From Proteromonas lacertae (Eukaryota; Sar; Bigyra; Opalinata; Proteromonadidae), in NCBI GenBank assembly GCA_002245135.1, contig NGBS01000063.1, positions 1 to 31,280 on the forward strand: DNA of 31,280 bases, in the 5' to 3' direction. Position numbers and translations under genes: made by a program. Positions 29,608 to 31,280 of this stretch are shown in pieces (within the stretch, counting starts at the first letter, position 1; each line of letters starts with the position of its first letter). Below the pieces are notes generated by a model. It had not been told where the DNA came from. It searched no databases and saw nothing but the letters and a program-made list of their open reading frames with translations.

Positions 29608-30643
29608 ATGAAAGAGTGTGTTGTTCTGTTGTTGTATATATTATCGTTGTGTTATTGTAATTTAACACATGTTGTGCTCAAATTAGAATCAGATTTTACT
29701 GATTGGCTTCCTTTTGATTTAGTTAAACAGAATTGTGCATATGGTGTGGTTTGTGAGATTATTAATGAGACTAGAAGTGATGTGATAGGTAATATATATA
29801 ATTCTTGTGTAGATCGATATAAATCTCACTACTCCAATGTAATAAATATAGATGCCAATTTAGAACCTCAACGCAGATGGCCTAGAACATATAATATATC
29901 AGAAGGAAAAGATAAACACTTTCAATTTGCAATAACTTATCGATTATATTACACAAAACATAATTTTGCTATGTCATATCTTAAAACTCGAGATGTAGAT
30001 GATTTAATCAATGCAGCTAAATCTTCATTGAAAAACAATCCTTTTGAAAATAGAAAAAACGAAGCTGTTGCTGTTTTTGGTGTAAAATACAAGAATAGAA
30101 ACAAGTTGATAAAAATGATAAGTGAATATATGAAAGTAGATTTATATGGAAAAGCATTCAACCATTTTTATAATGGTTCAAAACTTGAATTGTTAAGACA
30201 CTATAAATTTTGTATAGCTATAGAAAATTCAATAGAAGATGTAAAATTTGGTGAAATGCATAGTTGTAAGGAAGATGATTATTATGTAACAGAGAAACTA
30301 TTAGAATGTTTACGAGCTGGTTCAATTCCTATTTATTTTGGTCCTCGAAATGCTAGACTATATTTTTCCTAACGGGAAATCAGTAATCTTCAGTGGTGAT
30401 TTTGAAAACTATAAAGAAATGATGAAATATATAGTATCAATAAAAGAGAATGAAAAAGAATTGAATGATTATATATATTGGCCCAATGCGTATTACAAAG
30501 AATGGTATAATCGATTTGAAGTTGATTATTTATATAGTAGTTGTCGTTTATGTGAATATGTGAAATACTTTTATATGGAAAAAGATCATGATGAAGATAA
30601 AATAAAATTTGATAAGAATGATAATATAATAAAAGTAAATTAA
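29608..30643 (+). pseudogene. GT10 alpha-1,3-fucosyltransferase-like gene, copy 1, frame-shifted
   Basis: GT10 enzymes move fucose from GDP-fucose to glycans in the Golgi. From ATG 29608 a hydrophobic start (MKECVVLLLYILSLCYCN) gives a signal peptide or anchor. RRWPRTYNISEGKD and the conserved donor-site blocks HYKFCIAIENS (about 198-208) and YVTEKLLECLRAGSIPIYFG (226-245) follow. Near 30340-30370 the frame ends. The next frame resumes one base further on with LDYIFPNGKSVIFSGDF and runs to 30643, as expected for the C-terminus of this family. GAPN of the family reads GPRN here. A single indel thus separates the halves, either an assembly error or a recent inactivation. No intron-like donor and acceptor at the spot would fix it. 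The overall length, about 345 residues, is normal. Confidence 0.75.
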
Positions 30644-30795
30644 TATAAGTATGTAATTTAACTGTTATTGAGAATTTATTTTCTATTAGTGTATATTTGG
30701 AATATATTTTTGTTTTTATTTAATAAATAATTAAAAAGATTAGTAATGAGCTTGATACTTGTTTGAAGCTATTTTCATTTTTTTGTCAATATCTC

Positions 30796-31280
30796 ATGAA
30801 AGAGTGTGTTGTTCTGTTGTTGTATATAATATTGTTGTGTTATTGTAATTCAACAAATGTTGTGCTATGGCTAAAATCAAACTTTAACAACTGGTTACCA
30901 TTAAGCACAACAAAGCAGAACTGTTCTTATAATGTGGTATGTGAATTAGTTAAAGAAAATAGGAATGATGTTGTTGGAAATGTTTATAATAATTTCATAA
31001 AGAAATATAAATTTTATTATACAAACGTAGTGAATATAGATGCCAATTTAGAACCTCAACGCAGATGGCCTAGAACATATAATATATCAGAAGGAAAAGA
31101 TAAACACTTTCAATTTGCAATAACTTATCGATTATACTATACAAAACATAATTTTGCTATGTCATATTATCAAGATAAAGATGTAGATGATTTAATCAAT
31201 GCAGCTAAATCTTCATTGAAAAACAATCCTTTTGAAAATAGAAAAAATGCAGCTGTTGCATTGTATAGTAGAAAATACAA
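30796..31280 (+). CDS. GT10 fucosyltransferase-like gene, copy 2, partial at window end
   Basis: Open without interruption for 161 codons from ATG 30796 to the window edge. It starts MKECVVLLLYIILLCYCN, a signal peptide or anchor, like copy 1. The block RRWPRTYNISEGKD to TKHNFAMSYY matches copy 1 almost base for base, whereas residues of about 25-80 differ widely. The start-to-core distance is exactly that of copy 1 (offset 1188 bp). The catalytic C-terminal half lies beyond the window, so activity cannot be judged. The tandem arrangement suggests a gene family expanding in place. Confidence 0.75.
   Translation, partial: MKECVVLLLYIILLCYCNSTNVVLWLKSNFNNWLPLSTTKQNCSYNVVCELVKENRNDVVGNVYNNFIKKYKFYYTNVVNIDANLEPQRRWPRTYNISEGKDKHFQFAITYRLYYTKHNFAMSYYQDKDVDDLINAAKSSLKNNPFENRKNAAVALYSRKY

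Noticed and set aside
29949-30161. Minus-strand 70-codon ORF
   Set aside because: Antisense shadow of the fucosyltransferase core.
30340-30360. A 16-nt GT...TAG intron as the cause of the fucosyltransferase frame change
   Set aside because: Removing it would delete the conserved GxPN block of the GT10 family, and it is well below the 22-nt minimum seen elsewhere.

Overview
This is about 31 kb of A+T-rich nuclear DNA from a eukaryote, most likely a microbial one (protist). It is not prokaryotic: there are two eukaryotic-type tRNA-Ala(AGC) genes, a 26S proteasome ATPase, nucleolar RNA-processing factors, and protein genes split by very short introns. Joining frames by hand gave 29 GT-AG introns of only 22-47 nt; 27 start with GTAT and 28 end in TAG. 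One further intron, in the neuroguidin gene, starts with ATATCCTT, the classical U12-type (minor spliceosome) donor. UAA, UAG and UGA all appear to act as stops. I cannot name the lineage. The EGF/tenascin-like secreted protein and the plant-like ATCG T-loop of the tRNAs would suit a stramenopile, an amoebozoan or another AT-rich protist equally well.

Layout. Positions 1 to about 6.8 kb (possibly 7.4 kb) hold the right part of a Polinton/Maverick-like element: integrase remnant, small membrane ORF, protein-primed family-B DNA polymerase region with an N-terminal extension and an HNH-like zinc motif, two palindromes, and a divergent small ORF. A repeat-rich block of distinct composition (6.84-7.42 kb) may be its end. 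From 7.9 to 9.9 kb lie decayed host genes: a PDR-type ABCG transporter and a SPRY-like fragment. From 9.96 to 13.14 kb, minus strand, is a 9-exon gene for a pseudokinase fused to RNI-type leucine-rich repeats.

13.6-20 kb is dense housekeeping DNA: neuroguidin/LCP5 (minus) and RPP38-like RNase P/MRP subunit (plus), head to head with 60 bp between their start codons; tRNA-Ala; a conserved protein with a CxxC zinc motif; a small two-exon gene; a 13-finger C2H2 protein; and a second identical tRNA-Ala. Next are an Hsp70 ATPase-domain-only gene (20.0-21.2 kb), a 1313-residue secreted protein with EGF modules and three internal repeats (21.6-25.5 kb), Rpt2 (25.7-27.2 kb) head to head with a sphingomyelin-synthase-like gene (27.3-28.5 kb), about 1 kb with little coding content, and two tandem family GT10 fucosyltransferase-like genes at the right edge, the second cut by the window end.

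Most interesting signals: the U12-type intron; a 7-mer GGCTTGA that is far over-represented and sits in the promoter gaps of the housekeeping genes; the pseudokinase-LRR architecture; the triple-repeat secreted protein; and the mosaic fucosyltransferase duplication. Two host-gene frame problems, at a homopolymer in Rpt2 and in the first fucosyltransferase, suggest draft-assembly indels and/or recent gene decay.
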